Assembly (NCBI RefSeq): GCF_029223865.1
Contig: NZ_CP119520.1
Span: 1,860,001-1,924,000 of the forward strand
DNA length: 64,000 nt
Source of the DNA: Telluria mixta
GTDB lineage: Bacteria; Pseudomonadota; Gammaproteobacteria; Burkholderiales; Burkholderiaceae_D
Reading direction: 5' to 3'
In this document: positions 1 to 9,173 of the stretch, piece by piece
Position numbering within the stretch: position 1 is the first letter of the stretch
How the letters are laid out: each line of letters starts with the position of its first letter
Translations under genes and position numbers: made by a program
The notes under the pieces: generated by a model
The model's input: only the letters and a program-made list of their open reading frames with translations
Databases searched by the model: none
Told to the model about the DNA's origin: nothing

Positions 1-360
1 CCCGGCGTCGTCGTGACGGGCACCGTGCCGGACGTGCGGCCGTACATCGCGCATGCCGCCGTGTCGGTGGCACCGCTGCGCATCGCGCGCGGCATCCAGA
101 ACAAGGTGCTGGAAGCGATGGCGATGGCGACGCCGGTCGTCGTGTCGCCGCAGGCGCTGGAAGGCATCGACGCCGTACCGGGCAGCGAACTGGTACTGGC
201 CGAGGATGCCGGCGCCTTCGTCGACGCCGTGAGCACGCTGCTGACCGGCCAGGACAGCGCGGCCGCCGCGATCGGCGCCGCCGCCCGCGCCAAGGTCCAG
301 CGCAGCTACAGCTGGTCCAGCAACCTGGCCTGCATTGGGGAGAGTCTCGAATGTTCCTGA
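1..360 (+). CDS. Glycosyltransferase, C-terminal part (XrtA-associated, TIGR03087-like)
   Basis: This is the 3' end of a gene that begins before the window; the frame is open from base 1. The 119 visible residues are the end of a GT-B glycosyltransferase: the stretch GIQNKVLEAMAMATPVV is the family-1/4 nucleotide-sugar binding loop, followed by a short C-terminal helical region. Its place directly before xrtA, with a 10-bp overlap of stop and next start, matches the TIGR03087 sugar transferase that usually precedes exosortase A. It should act at the cytoplasmic face of the membrane on the growing exopolysaccharide repeat unit. The specific donor sugar cannot be read from the sequence. Confidence 0.8.
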   Translation, partial: PGVVVTGTVPDVRPYIAHAAVSVAPLRIARGIQNKVLEAMAMATPVVVSPQALEGIDAVPGSELVLAEDAGAFVDAVSTLLTGQDSAAAAIGAAARAKVQRSYSWSSNLACIGESLECS

Positions 361-1901
361 AACCGCCGCCCGGCGTCATCAACGCCACGTCCGCCCCCAT
401 CTCGCGCCAGGCCTCGGCGCTGATCGTGCTGGCCCTGCTCGCGCCGTTCCTGCTGTACCTGGGCACCGTGCGCTCGATCGTCTCGGTGTGGAACAGTTCC
501 GAAACCTTCGCCCACGGCTACGTGATCCTGCCGATCAGCCTGTGGCTCATCTGGCGCCGGCGCGAGAATTTCAGCCTGTACCCGCCGAAGCCCTGGCCGC
601 CCGCGCTGCTCCTGCTGGGCGTCCTCGGCGCCGGCTGGCTCGCGGCCCAGCTGGGCGAGGTGCAGGTCGTGTCGCAATACACGTTCGTCGCGATGTTCCC
701 CGTCGCCGCGCTGGCCCTGTTCGGCCCGCGCCTGGCCGGCTCGCTCACCTTCCCCCTGCTGTTCCTGCTGTTCGCGGTGCCGTTCGGCGAGATCTTCGTG
801 GGACCGCTGATCCAGTTCACGGCCGACTTCACCGTGTGGGCCGTGCGTGCCACCGGCATCCCCGTGCTGCGCAGCGGCACCCGCTTCGAACTGCCGACCG
901 GTAACTGGTCCGTGGTGGAAGCCTGCAGCGGCGTGCGCTACCTGATTTCCTCGATCACGCTGGGCTGCCTGTACGCCTACCTGACGTATCGCTCGGCGAC
1001 CCGCCGCGCCCTGTTCGTGGGCCTGTCTGTCATCGTCCCCATCATCGCCAACGGCCTGCGTGCCTACATGATCGTGATGATCGGCCACCTGTCCGGCATG
1101 GAGCTGGCGACGGGCGTCGACCACATCATCTACGGCTGGCTGTTCTTCGGCCTCGTCATGTTCGTCATGTTCTGGATCGGCAGCTTCTGGCGCGAAGACA
1201 CCGCCCCGGCGCCGGCCGCCGCAGCCGCAGCCGCATCCGTGGCACGCACGGCCGGCATGCCGCCCCGCCTGCCGGCGATGGTGATCGGCGTCCTGCTCAT
1301 GTGCGCGTTCTGGCCCGCGCTGGCGCTGATGGGCGAGCGCGCCAACCACGACCCGGTGCCCGTGCGCCTGGCCGACGTCGCCATCAGCGCGCCGGCGGCC
1401 GCCGACTTCGCCGACTGGAAGCCCTTCTACATGGAACCGGACGCGCGCTTCCACCGCGCCTACCAGGCCGGTGGCCTGCCCGTCAGCCTGACCGTCCTGT
1501 ACTACCGCAACCAGAACAAGGACAAGAACCTGATCAGCTCCATGAACCGCCTGAGCGGCTACGAGGATGCCTGGCACGAGGTCGAAGGCACGTCGCGCCT
1601 TGAAACCGTCGCCGGTACGCCGGTGACGCTGCACGAAGGCATCCTGCGCACGCCGCAGAGTGCGATCATGGTCTGGTCCTTCAAATGGGTCGGCGGTCAT
1701 TACACGGGCAGCGACCCCGCGGGCAAGCTGTGGCAGGCCGCGAACAAGGCGATGCTGCGCGGCGACGACGGTGCCGCCGTGATGCTCGCCGTCCCGTACG
1801 ACAACGACAAGGAACGCGCGCGCGCCGCACTGCACCGCTTCCTGGCCGAACAGGGCCCGGCACTGGACCAGGCGCTGAACGCGACCCGCACCCGCCAATA
1901 A
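351..1901 (+). CDS. xrtA: Exosortase A with fused EpsI domain
   Basis: A polytopic membrane transpeptidase-like enzyme that cleaves PEP-CTERM sorting signals on exported proteins. The first ~285 residues hold about eight hydrophobic segments with the exosortase triad: Cys192 in EACSGVRYL, Arg237 in NGLRAY and His258 in GVDHIIYGW. After an Ala/Pro-rich linker (about 285-305) comes a further membrane segment and an EpsI/DUF3485 domain (about 345-500, with YRNQNKDKNLISSMNRL), the usual fusion in XrtA proteins. At 516 residues the length is normal. It starts inside the end of the preceding transferase gene and heads a plus-strand run of glycosyltransferases. No PEP-CTERM substrate is encoded in this window. 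Confidence 0.95.
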   Translation: MFLKPPPGVINATSAPISRQASALIVLALLAPFLLYLGTVRSIVSVWNSSETFAHGYVILPISLWLIWRRRENFSLYPPKPWPPALLLLGVLGAGWLAAQLGEVQVVSQYTFVAMFPVAALALFGPRLAGSLTFPLLFLLFAVPFGEIFVGPLIQFTADFTVWAVRATGIPVLRSGTRFELPTGNWSVVEACSGVRYLISSITLGCLYAYLTYRSATRRALFVGLSVIVPIIANGLRAYMIVMIGHLSGMELATGVDHIIYGWLFFGLVMFVMFWIGSFWREDTAPAPAAAAAAASVARTAGMPPRLPAMVIGVLLMCAFWPALALMGERANHDPVPVRLADVAISAPAAADFADWKPFYMEPDARFHRAYQAGGLPVSLTVLYYRNQNKDKNLISSMNRLSGYEDAWHEVEGTSRLETVAGTPVTLHEGILRTPQSAIMVWSFKWVGGHYTGSDPAGKLWQAANKAMLRGDDGAAVMLAVPYDNDKERARAALHRFLAEQGPALDQALNATRTRQ

Positions 1902-1934
1902 CATAACGCGACAACGAAAACGGAAATCAAGACC

Positions 1935-3152
1935 ATGCGTGTACTGCACGTCCTCGACCACTCGATCCCGCTGCACAGCGGCTATACCTTCCGCACCCGC
2001 TCGATCCTGCGCGAACAACGCGCGCTCGGCTGGGAAACCTTCCACGTCACCGGCGCCAAGCAGAATGCCGGCGACATGCTGGAAGAAACCGTCGACGGCC
2101 TGCACTTCTACCGCACGCCGGAATCGAAAGGTGCGCTGGCGAAGATGCCCGTGCTGAACCAGGTGAACGTGATCGACGGCCTGGCCAAGCGCCTGGCCGA
2201 GATCATCCCGCTCGTCAAGCCGGACGTCCTGCATGCGCACTCGCCGTCGCTGAACGCGATCGCCGCGCTGCGCGCCGGCAAGCGCTTCAACATCCCCGTC
2301 GTGTACGAAGTGCGCGCGTTCTGGGAAGACGCCGCCGTCGACCACGGCACGAGCACGGAAAACGGCCTGCGCTACCGCCTCACGCGCGCGCTCGAGACCT
2401 ATGCGCTGAAGCAGGCCGACGCCGTCACCACGATCTGCGAAGGCCTGCGCAAGGACATCGTCGCGCGCGGTGTCCCGGCCGACAAGGTCACCGTGATCCC
2501 GAACGCGGTCGACATCGAAAAATTCTCGATGGGCGGCACGCCCGACCACGAACTGAAAGACAAGCTGGGCCTCTCCGGCTCGCGCCTGATCGGCTTCATC
2601 GGCTCGTTCTACGCGTACGAAGGCCTGGACGTGCTGCTGCGCGCCGTGCCGACACTCGTCGCGCGCATGCCGGACCTGCGCGTGCTGCTCGTCGGTGGCG
2701 GTCCGCAGGACGCGCAACTGCGCCAGATGGCGAAAGACCTGAACATCGCCGACAAGGTCGTGTTCACGGGCCGCGTGCCGCACGACCAGGTCAACAAGTA
2801 CTACGACCTGCTCGACGTGCTCGTGTACCCGCGCCTGTCGATGCGCCTGACGGACCTCGTCACGCCGCTCAAGCCGCTGGAAGCGATGGCGCAAGGCCGC
2901 ATCCTGGCCGCGTCCGACGTCGGCGGCCATCTGGAACTGATCGCCGACGGCAAGACCGGCGTGCTGTTCCGCGCCGACGATCCGGATTCGCTGGCCGACA
3001 AGGTCGGCGCCCTGCTCGCCGCGCAGGAGACTTGGCCGCAACTGCGCCAGGCTGGCCGCCACTACGTCGAGACGGAACGCAACTGGAAGGTCAGCGTGGG
3101 CCGCTATCCGGCGATCTACGGCCGTCTGACGAAGAAGGCGCTGGCTGCATGA
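1935..3152 (+). CDS. Glycosyltransferase family 4, exosortase A-associated (TIGR04063-like)
   Basis: A 405-residue GT-B glycosyltransferase expected to add one sugar to the lipid-linked exopolysaccharide unit at the cytoplasmic membrane. The N-terminal domain begins MRVLHVLDHSIPLHSGYTFR, with the acceptor-side glycine-rich loop. The C-terminal domain shows PNAVDIEKF, the GFIGSFYAYEGLDVLL strand-loop and the donor-binding TPLKPLEAMAQGRILAASDVGG motif. The sequence is close to what is known for the transferase that normally follows xrtA. It lies 33 bp after xrtA and 13 bp before the next transferase, so all are probably one transcript. Donor and acceptor sugars are unknown. Confidence 0.9.
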   Translation: MRVLHVLDHSIPLHSGYTFRTRSILREQRALGWETFHVTGAKQNAGDMLEETVDGLHFYRTPESKGALAKMPVLNQVNVIDGLAKRLAEIIPLVKPDVLHAHSPSLNAIAALRAGKRFNIPVVYEVRAFWEDAAVDHGTSTENGLRYRLTRALETYALKQADAVTTICEGLRKDIVARGVPADKVTVIPNAVDIEKFSMGGTPDHELKDKLGLSGSRLIGFIGSFYAYEGLDVLLRAVPTLVARMPDLRVLLVGGGPQDAQLRQMAKDLNIADKVVFTGRVPHDQVNKYYDLLDVLVYPRLSMRLTDLVTPLKPLEAMAQGRILAASDVGGHLELIADGKTGVLFRADDPDSLADKVGALLAAQETWPQLRQAGRHYVETERNWKVSVGRYPAIYGRLTKKALAA

Positions 3153-3165
3153 TGGAACTGCGACG

Positions 3166-4332
3166 ATGAATGCACCGGCACATGCACTCGCCCCGGCCGG
3201 GGTCGATACCCGGCCGCTGGTCGTGCACCTCGTGTATTCGCTCGGCGTGGGCGGCCTGGAGACGCTGCTCGTCGACTGCATCAACCGCATGCCAGCGTGG
3301 CGCCACGCCGTCGTCTGCCTGACGGCCTACACGTCCTTTGCCGACCGCATCGCGCGCCGCGACGTCGAGCTGCACGCGCTCGGCAAGCCGCCGGGCCTCG
3401 GCCTCGGCACGCACCTGACGTTCTGGCGCCTGATGCGGCGCCTGCGTCCCGCCGTGCTGCACACGTATAACCTGGCCGCGCTGGAGTACGCGTTCACGGC
3501 GACAATGGCCGGCGTCCCCGTGCGCATCCACGCGGAACACGGCCGCGACGCGAGCGACCCGCACGGCCTGAGCCCGAAGCACAACTTCCTGCGCCGCCGC
3601 CTCGTTCCGTTCGTCGACCGCTTCATTCCCGTGTCCGAAGACCTGAACCGCTGGCTCGGCGACGTCGTGCGCATTCCGGCCGCGAAGACGCTGTTCATCA
3701 AGAACGGCGTCGACACGGACAGGTACGCGCCCGGCGGCACGCCCGCCGCGGATGCGCCGTTCGCCGCCGGCGACATCGTCATCGGCACCGTCGCCCGCGT
3801 GCAGGACGTCAAGAACCACCGCGCCCTCGTCGATGCATTCGCGCGGCTGCGTGCGCAGCTGCCGGATCTGGCGCCGCGCCTGAAGCTGGCGATCGTCGGC
3901 GACGGTCCGCTGCTGCCGGCCGTACACGAACAGGTCGCAAAGCTCGGTCTCGACGGCGCCGTGTGGCTGCCGGGCGCGCGCGCCGACATCGCCTCGGTGC
4001 TGCACACGTTCTCGATTTTCGCCCTGCCCTCGCTGGCCGAAGGCACGCCCGTCTCGATGCTGGAAGCGATGGCGTGCGGCCTGCCCGTCGTCGCCTCGCG
4101 CGTCGGCGGCATCCCGGAAGTCGTCGACGAAGGCGTGCAGGGCCTCCTGGTCCCGGTCGGCGACATCGATGCATTGACGGCCGCGCTGGCGCGCTACACG
4201 CAGGATGCCGACCTGCGTACCACCCACGGCGTTGCTGCCCGCGCGCGCGTGGAAGACCGTTTCAGCCTGCGCGCCATGGTGGCCGCGTACGGCGCACTGT
4301 ACGACGGACTTTGCCGAAACAAGGCACACTGA
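3166..4332 (+). CDS. Glycosyltransferase, exosortase A-associated (TIGR03088-like)
   Basis: A 388-residue GT-B family 4 glycosyltransferase for exopolysaccharide assembly. It opens with a short Ala/Pro-rich tail, then VVHLVYSLGVGGLETLLVDCINRMP, the typical N-terminal acceptor loop. The second domain has the VIKNGVDTDRY equivalent (FIKNGVDTDRY), GTVARVQDVKNHRALVDAF and the donor motif EGTPVSMLEAMACGLPVVASRVGGIPE with its conserved glutamates. This pattern is that of the TIGR03088 sugar transferase found beside exosortase A. It sits 13 bp after the previous transferase and 42 bp before the amidotransferase, consistent with one operon. The sugar transferred cannot be inferred. Confidence 0.9.
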   Translation: MNAPAHALAPAGVDTRPLVVHLVYSLGVGGLETLLVDCINRMPAWRHAVVCLTAYTSFADRIARRDVELHALGKPPGLGLGTHLTFWRLMRRLRPAVLHTYNLAALEYAFTATMAGVPVRIHAEHGRDASDPHGLSPKHNFLRRRLVPFVDRFIPVSEDLNRWLGDVVRIPAAKTLFIKNGVDTDRYAPGGTPAADAPFAAGDIVIGTVARVQDVKNHRALVDAFARLRAQLPDLAPRLKLAIVGDGPLLPAVHEQVAKLGLDGAVWLPGARADIASVLHTFSIFALPSLAEGTPVSMLEAMACGLPVVASRVGGIPEVVDEGVQGLLVPVGDIDALTAALARYTQDADLRTTHGVAARARVEDRFSLRAMVAAYGALYDGLCRNKAH

Positions 4333-4374
4333 CGCGTTACCGTTTCACCCTCTACAAGCAAGAAAGCCAACACC

Positions 4375-6282
4375 ATGTGCGGAATAGTCGGAATCTTTGA
4401 CACCCAGGGCAACCGGGAGATCGACCGCGAAGCGCTGCGGCGCATGAACGAAAGCCAGCACCATCGCGGTCCCGACGAAGGCGAGCTGTATCTGGAAAAG
4501 GCCTTGGGCATGGGCCACCGCCGCCTGTCCGTGATCGACGTGGCCACGGGCCAGCAGCCGTTCCTGAACGCCGCGCGCGACGTGGCTCTCGTGTTCAACG
4601 GCGAGATCTACAATTACCGCGCTTTGCGCGACGAACTGGTCGCGCTGGGCCACGTGTTCCGCACGAAATCGGACACCGAAGTCGTCATGAATGCCTGGAT
4701 CGCCTGGGGCGAGGACTGCGTGCGCCGGCTGCGCGGCATGTTCGCGTTCGGCGTGTGGGACCGCAGGAAGCAGATGCTGTTCCTCGCGCGCGACCACGTC
4801 GGCGTGAAGCCGATGTTCTATTCGCTGCTGCCCAGCGGCCTGTTCGTGTTCGGCTCGGAACTGAAGTCGATCATGACCTTCCCCGAACTGTCGCGCAAGC
4901 TGAACCCGCGCGCCGTCGAGGATTATTTCGCCTACGGCTACGTGCCGGAGCCGAACACCATCTTCCACAACGCCTATAAACTCAGCCCTGGCCACTCGAT
5001 CCTGCTGAAGGTCGGCGACCGCGCCGTCCAGCCGAAGCGCTGGTGGGACCTCGCGTTCAACGTCGCCCCGGCGCGGCCGGAAGCGGACGTGGAGGCCGAA
5101 CTGATCGAGCGCGTGCGCGAAGCGGTGAAAAGCCAGATGGAAGCGGAAGTGCCGCTCGGCGCCTTCCTGTCCGGCGGCGTGGATTCCAGCGCCGTCGTCG
5201 CGATGATGGCGGGCGAACGGGACGGCACGGTCAGCGAAGGCGTGACGACGTGCTCGATCGGCTTCGACGATCCGGAATTCGACGAGACCCAGTTCGCCAT
5301 GCAGGTGGCGCAGCGCTACCGCACGCACCACCACGCCCAGATCGTCGACAAGGACGACTACGGCCTGATCGACACGCTGGCGCATCTGTACGACGAACCG
5401 TTCGCCGACAGCTCCGCGATTCCGACCTACCGCGTATGCCAGCTGGCGCGCCGCCACGTGACGGTGGCGCTGTCCGGCGACGGCGGCGACGAGAATTTTG
5501 CAGGCTACCGCCGCTACCGCTTCGCGATGGCCGAGCACAGCGTGCGCTCGAAGGTGCCGGAAGCGATCCGCAAACCGCTGTTCGGCACCCTTGGCAGCCT
5601 GTATCCGAAGGCCGACTGGGCGCCGCGCGTGTTCCGCGCCAAGACGACGTTCGAGTCCATCGCGCGCGACCTCGTCGAGGGTTATTTCCACGGCGTGTCG
5701 CGCCTGCCGGACCGCCAGCGCGACCTGCTGTTCTCGGACGGGTTCAGGAGCGACCTGCAGGGCTACCGCGCGATCGACGTGATGCGCGCGCACGCCAGGG
5801 AGGCGCCGACCGACGATCCGCTGTCGCTGATTCAGTACCTCGATTTCAAGACCTGGCTGCCGGGCGACATCCTGACGAAGGTCGACCGCGCCAGCATGGC
5901 CCACTCGCTGGAAGTGCGCGTGCCGCTGCTCGACCACGAGTTCTGCGAATACGCGGCGACGCTGCCCCCGAGCCTGAAACTGCGCGGCGGCGAAGGCAAG
6001 TACATCCTCAAGAAGTCGCTGGAACCGCACCTGCCGCACGACATCATGTACCGCTCCAAGAAGGGGTTCTCGATCCCGCTGGCGGCCTGGCTGCGCGGCC
6101 CGCTGCGCAGCGCCGTGCGCGAGGCCGTGCTGGGCGCGCGCCTGGTCGATACCGGCATCTTCAACCGCCGCTACCTGGAAAAGCTGGTGGCCGAGCACCA
6201 CGCGGGCACGGCCGACCACAGCGTGGCACTGTGGTCGCTGATGATGTTCGACGCATTCCTGCGCGTCAGCGCGGGGTCTTAA
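4375..6282 (+). CDS. XrtA-associated class II amidotransferase (asparagine synthase-like)
   Basis: A 635-residue protein with the two-domain plan of asparagine synthase B. The N-terminal Ntn glutaminase begins MCGIVGIFDTQGN, so Cys2 becomes the nucleophile after Met removal; HHRGPDEGE and NGEIYNYRALRDEL are its substrate loops. The C-terminal ATP-pyrophosphatase domain has the PP-loop FLSGGVDSSAVV near residue 265 and ALSGDGGDENFAGYRRY. In exosortase A loci this orthologue (TIGR03108 type) is thought to amidate a sugar acid or a peptide-like substituent on the polysaccharide rather than make asparagine. That role is inferred from context. Its stop overlaps the stop of the convergent decarboxylase gene by four bases. 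Confidence 0.9.
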   Translation: MCGIVGIFDTQGNREIDREALRRMNESQHHRGPDEGELYLEKALGMGHRRLSVIDVATGQQPFLNAARDVALVFNGEIYNYRALRDELVALGHVFRTKSDTEVVMNAWIAWGEDCVRRLRGMFAFGVWDRRKQMLFLARDHVGVKPMFYSLLPSGLFVFGSELKSIMTFPELSRKLNPRAVEDYFAYGYVPEPNTIFHNAYKLSPGHSILLKVGDRAVQPKRWWDLAFNVAPARPEADVEAELIERVREAVKSQMEAEVPLGAFLSGGVDSSAVVAMMAGERDGTVSEGVTTCSIGFDDPEFDETQFAMQVAQRYRTHHHAQIVDKDDYGLIDTLAHLYDEPFADSSAIPTYRVCQLARRHVTVALSGDGGDENFAGYRRYRFAMAEHSVRSKVPEAIRKPLFGTLGSLYPKADWAPRVFRAKTTFESIARDLVEGYFHGVSRLPDRQRDLLFSDGFRSDLQGYRAIDVMRAHAREAPTDDPLSLIQYLDFKTWLPGDILTKVDRASMAHSLEVRVPLLDHEFCEYAATLPPSLKLRGGEGKYILKKSLEPHLPHDIMYRSKKGFSIPLAAWLRGPLRSAVREAVLGARLVDTGIFNRRYLEKLVAEHHAGTADHSVALWSLMMFDAFLRVSAGS

Positions 6283-7523
6283 ACGAGGACTTCCAGCGCC
6301 GCCGGGTGGCCGAGAAAGGCGCCCGGGCTGGCCGACGGGCCATAGGCGCCCGACTGGAACACGACGACCAGGTCGCCGACCTGCGCGTGCGCGAGTTCCA
6401 TGCGGTCGGCCAGGATGTCGAGCGGGGTGCACAGCGGCCCCGTCACGCTGGCCGGGCCGCTGTCCACGGCCGTCATGCGGTTGCCGACGGCGACCGGATA
6501 ATTCTTGCGGATGACCTGCCCCAGGTTGCCGGACGCGGCCAGGTGGTGATGCATGCCGCCGTCCGTCACGAGGAAGACTTCGCCGCGCGACACCTTGCGG
6601 TCGACGACGCGCGCCACGTACACGCCGCATTCGCCAACGAGGTAGCGCCCCAGTTCCAGCGCCAGCCGTGCCTGCGGCAGCGCCGCCGTCAGTTTTTCGA
6701 CTTCGGGCGCCAGGCGCGCGGCGATCGGCGCCACGTCCAGCCGTTCCTCGCCCGGGAAATACGGGATGCCGAAGCCGCCGCCGATGTTCACCTGGCGCAC
6801 GGGCACCGGCGCCGCCTCGGCCAGGCGCAGCGCGAGGTCGATACTGCGCGCCTGTGCGTCGATGATGGCGTCCGCGCGCAGGCTCTGCGAACCGGCGAAG
6901 ATGTGGAAGCCCTGGAAATCGACGGCGAGCGCCCCCGCCATACGCAGCAGGCGCGGGACCTCTTCGGCGTCGATGCCGAACGGCTTGGCGCCGCCGCCCA
7001 TCTTCATGCCGGAGGATTTCAGTTCGAAGTCCGGGTTCACGCGCAGGGCGATGCGCGGCGCGATGCCGAACGCGTCGCCGATGCGCGCGAGGGCGATCAG
7101 TTCGCGCTCCGATTCCACGTTCACGCACACGCCGGCCGCGACGGCCTGCGCCAGCTCGTCCTCCTGCTTGGCCGGACCCGCGAAGCTGATGCGCTCCGGC
7201 GCCATGCCGGTGTCCAGCGCCGTTTTCAGCTCGCCGCCGGACGCGACGTCGAGCCCGTCGACGAGGCCGGCCATATGCTGCACGAGCGCCGGCATCGGAT
7301 TGGCCTTGATCGAGTAATGCAGCAGCACGCCTTGCGGCAGTTGCGCGCGCAGGTCGCGCACGCGCTGCGTGCACACGGCGCGGTCGTAGGCGAAGAACGG
7401 CGTGCGGCCCACGCGCTGCGCGAGCCGGGTCAGCGGAATGCCGCCGATTTGCAGGACGTCGCCGACGACGGGAAAGTGGATCTGCGGCGCGTGGCGCGGT
7501 TTGGCGCGGTTACTTTCTGTCAT
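6279..7523 (-). CDS. PLP-dependent decarboxylase, exosortase A-associated (LysA-like)
   Basis: A 414-residue fold-type III decarboxylase related to diaminopimelate/ornithine decarboxylases (TIGR03099 type). The PLP lysine is Lys73 in LLHYSIKANP; the phosphate-binding glycine run is NIGGGFGIPYF; ELGRYLVGECG matches the EPGR region; GPLCTPLDIL holds the C-terminal catalytic cysteine. The start at 7523 forms an ATGA overlap with the stop of the upstream acyl-AMP ligase, so the two are translationally coupled. In this locus it probably decarboxylates an amino acid, possibly one activated by the ligase, to give an amine substituent for the polysaccharide. The substrate is unproven. Confidence 0.9.
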   Translation of the reverse strand: MTESNRAKPRHAPQIHFPVVGDVLQIGGIPLTRLAQRVGRTPFFAYDRAVCTQRVRDLRAQLPQGVLLHYSIKANPMPALVQHMAGLVDGLDVASGGELKTALDTGMAPERISFAGPAKQEDELAQAVAAGVCVNVESERELIALARIGDAFGIAPRIALRVNPDFELKSSGMKMGGGAKPFGIDAEEVPRLLRMAGALAVDFQGFHIFAGSQSLRADAIIDAQARSIDLALRLAEAAPVPVRQVNIGGGFGIPYFPGEERLDVAPIAARLAPEVEKLTAALPQARLALELGRYLVGECGVYVARVVDRKVSRGEVFLVTDGGMHHHLAASGNLGQVIRKNYPVAVGNRMTAVDSGPASVTGPLCTPLDILADRMELAHAQVGDLVVVFQSGAYGPSASPGAFLGHPAALEVLV

Positions 7524-9088
7524 GATGCTTCGTTCGTGTGCAAAGTTTGGCGCAGCAGGTTGCGGTCGATCTTGCCGTTCGGGTTGCGCGGCAGCGGGCC
7601 GGCACGCAGGTCGATGCGGGCCGGGACCATGTAGGCCGGCAGGCGGCGCTTGCATTCGGCCAGCAGCGCCGCGGAATCGATCACGCCCTCTTCCACCGGC
7701 ACGGCGATGACGGCGATCGCCTGGCCCAGTTGCGGATGGTCGATACCGAAGGCGGCCACCTCGGCGACAAGGCCGGTCGCGTGCAGCACGGATTCGATCT
7801 CGGTGGGGCTGATGCGGTAGCCGGACACCTTGATCATGTCGTCGCTGCGGCCGATGAAGTACAGGTAACCGTCGGCGTCGCGGCGCACCGTGTCGCCCGA
7901 CCACACCGCAAGTTCCGGCACGGGCAGGCCCGGATCCTGGCCGGGTGCGGGGCGGAACCGCTGCGCCGTGCGGGCCGGATCGTTCCAGTAGCCCAGCGCG
8001 ACGAGCGCGCCGCGGTGCACGAGTTCACCCGGCTCGTCGGCATCGCACGGCGTGCCGTCCGGGCGCACGACGAGGATCTCGGCGTTCGGGATCGCGCGGC
8101 CGATCGAATCGGGGCGGCGCGCGACTTCCTCCGGCGGGAGGTAGGTCGAGCGGAACGCTTCCGTCAGGCCGTACATCAGGAAGATCTGCGTGCCCGGCAG
8201 GATCTCGCGCAACGCCTGCACCGTAGGCACCGGCATCGCGCCGCCGGAATTCGTGATGAAGCGCAGCGTGCAGTCGGTCGGCCAGGCGAGGCGCGCGAGC
8301 GCGATCCACAGCGGCGGCACGGCGGCGAGTCCGGTGATGCGCTCGCGCGCGACCATCGTCACGATGTCCTTCGGAAACAGGTAGTTCATCAGCACGACGC
8401 TGGCGCCGCGCAGGAAGGCCGTCGTCAGCTGCGACAGGCCGTAATCGAAACTGAGGGGCAGCACCGCGAGCAGGCGGTCGTCGGCGCGCAGGCAGAGGTA
8501 GCCCGCCACGCTTTGCGCGCCCGCGACCATGTTCCGGTGCGACAGCACGACGCCCTTCGGCTGGCCCGTGCTGCCGGACGTGTACAGGATCGCGGCGACA
8601 TCCGTATCGATGCGGCGGTGCGGCGCGAAGGCCGCGGCAGCGCGTGCCGGCCACGCCAGCACCGGCAATGCGACAGGTGCGGACGCGGCGTCGCCGTCGG
8701 CCAGCAGCACGGCGCGCAGGTCCGGGCAACGTTCCAGCACGGGTGCCAGCTGCGCGAGGCGTTCGGCCGTCGTGGCCAGCAGCCGCACGTTGCAGTCGGC
8801 GAGGATGTACGCGACCTGCTCGGGCTTGAGCAGCGGATTGACGGGGACGAAGACGCAGCCGGCGGCCGCGGCGCCGAACATGGCGGCCACGTTCTCGATG
8901 CGCTTTTCCATGTACACGGCCACGCGCGCGCCGGACGCCAGGCCGGCGTCCAGCAGCAGTGCGGCGACGGCGCGCACGTCGTCGGCCAGCTGTGCATAGC
9001 TGCAGCGCCTGTCGCCGTATGCGAGGGCTTCGGCGGCGGGCGTGCGCGCCGCCGTCTCGAACAGGGAATCGTGGATCAGGTGGTTCAT
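7520..9088 (-). CDS. Acyl-CoA ligase (AMP-forming), exosortase A-associated
   Basis: A 522-residue ANL-superfamily adenylate-forming enzyme (TIGR03098 type). The P-loop-like core is ILYTSGSTGQPKGVVLSHRN; MYGLTEAFRSTYLPP is the A5 adenine-binding motif; YLYFIGRSDDMIKVSGYRISPTE is the hinge and A8 loop; NGKIDRNLLRQ supplies the C-terminal lysine. I chose the ATG at 9088 (MNHLIHDSLFE), which fits the family's N terminus; a further-upstream TTG adds ten residues with no homology. It should activate a carboxylic or amino acid as an acyl-AMP and load it on a carrier, plausibly the acyl carrier protein at 22415. Its stop overlaps the decarboxylase start. Confidence 0.9.
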   Translation of the reverse strand: MNHLIHDSLFETAARTPAAEALAYGDRRCSYAQLADDVRAVAALLLDAGLASGARVAVYMEKRIENVAAMFGAAAAGCVFVPVNPLLKPEQVAYILADCNVRLLATTAERLAQLAPVLERCPDLRAVLLADGDAASAPVALPVLAWPARAAAAFAPHRRIDTDVAAILYTSGSTGQPKGVVLSHRNMVAGAQSVAGYLCLRADDRLLAVLPLSFDYGLSQLTTAFLRGASVVLMNYLFPKDIVTMVARERITGLAAVPPLWIALARLAWPTDCTLRFITNSGGAMPVPTVQALREILPGTQIFLMYGLTEAFRSTYLPPEEVARRPDSIGRAIPNAEILVVRPDGTPCDADEPGELVHRGALVALGYWNDPARTAQRFRPAPGQDPGLPVPELAVWSGDTVRRDADGYLYFIGRSDDMIKVSGYRISPTEIESVLHATGLVAEVAAFGIDHPQLGQAIAVIAVPVEEGVIDSAALLAECKRRLPAYMVPARIDLRAGPLPRNPNGKIDRNLLRQTLHTNEAS

Positions 9089-9173
9089 CGATGCCAGGGG
9101 GCTGCCCGCAACGGGCAAATGCCCATCTTACCAGTTCGGGCCGCGCAGATGAAACGGCGTACGGACAGCATGT

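Noticed and set aside
306..3290. Very long open frames opposite xrtA and the first transferases (and similar ones at 4345-7374, 43587-45599, 45971-49864)
   Set aside because: They are antisense shadows caused by high GC at third positions. Their translations are Arg/Ala/His/Gln-rich without conserved motifs, while the opposite strand encodes clear families.
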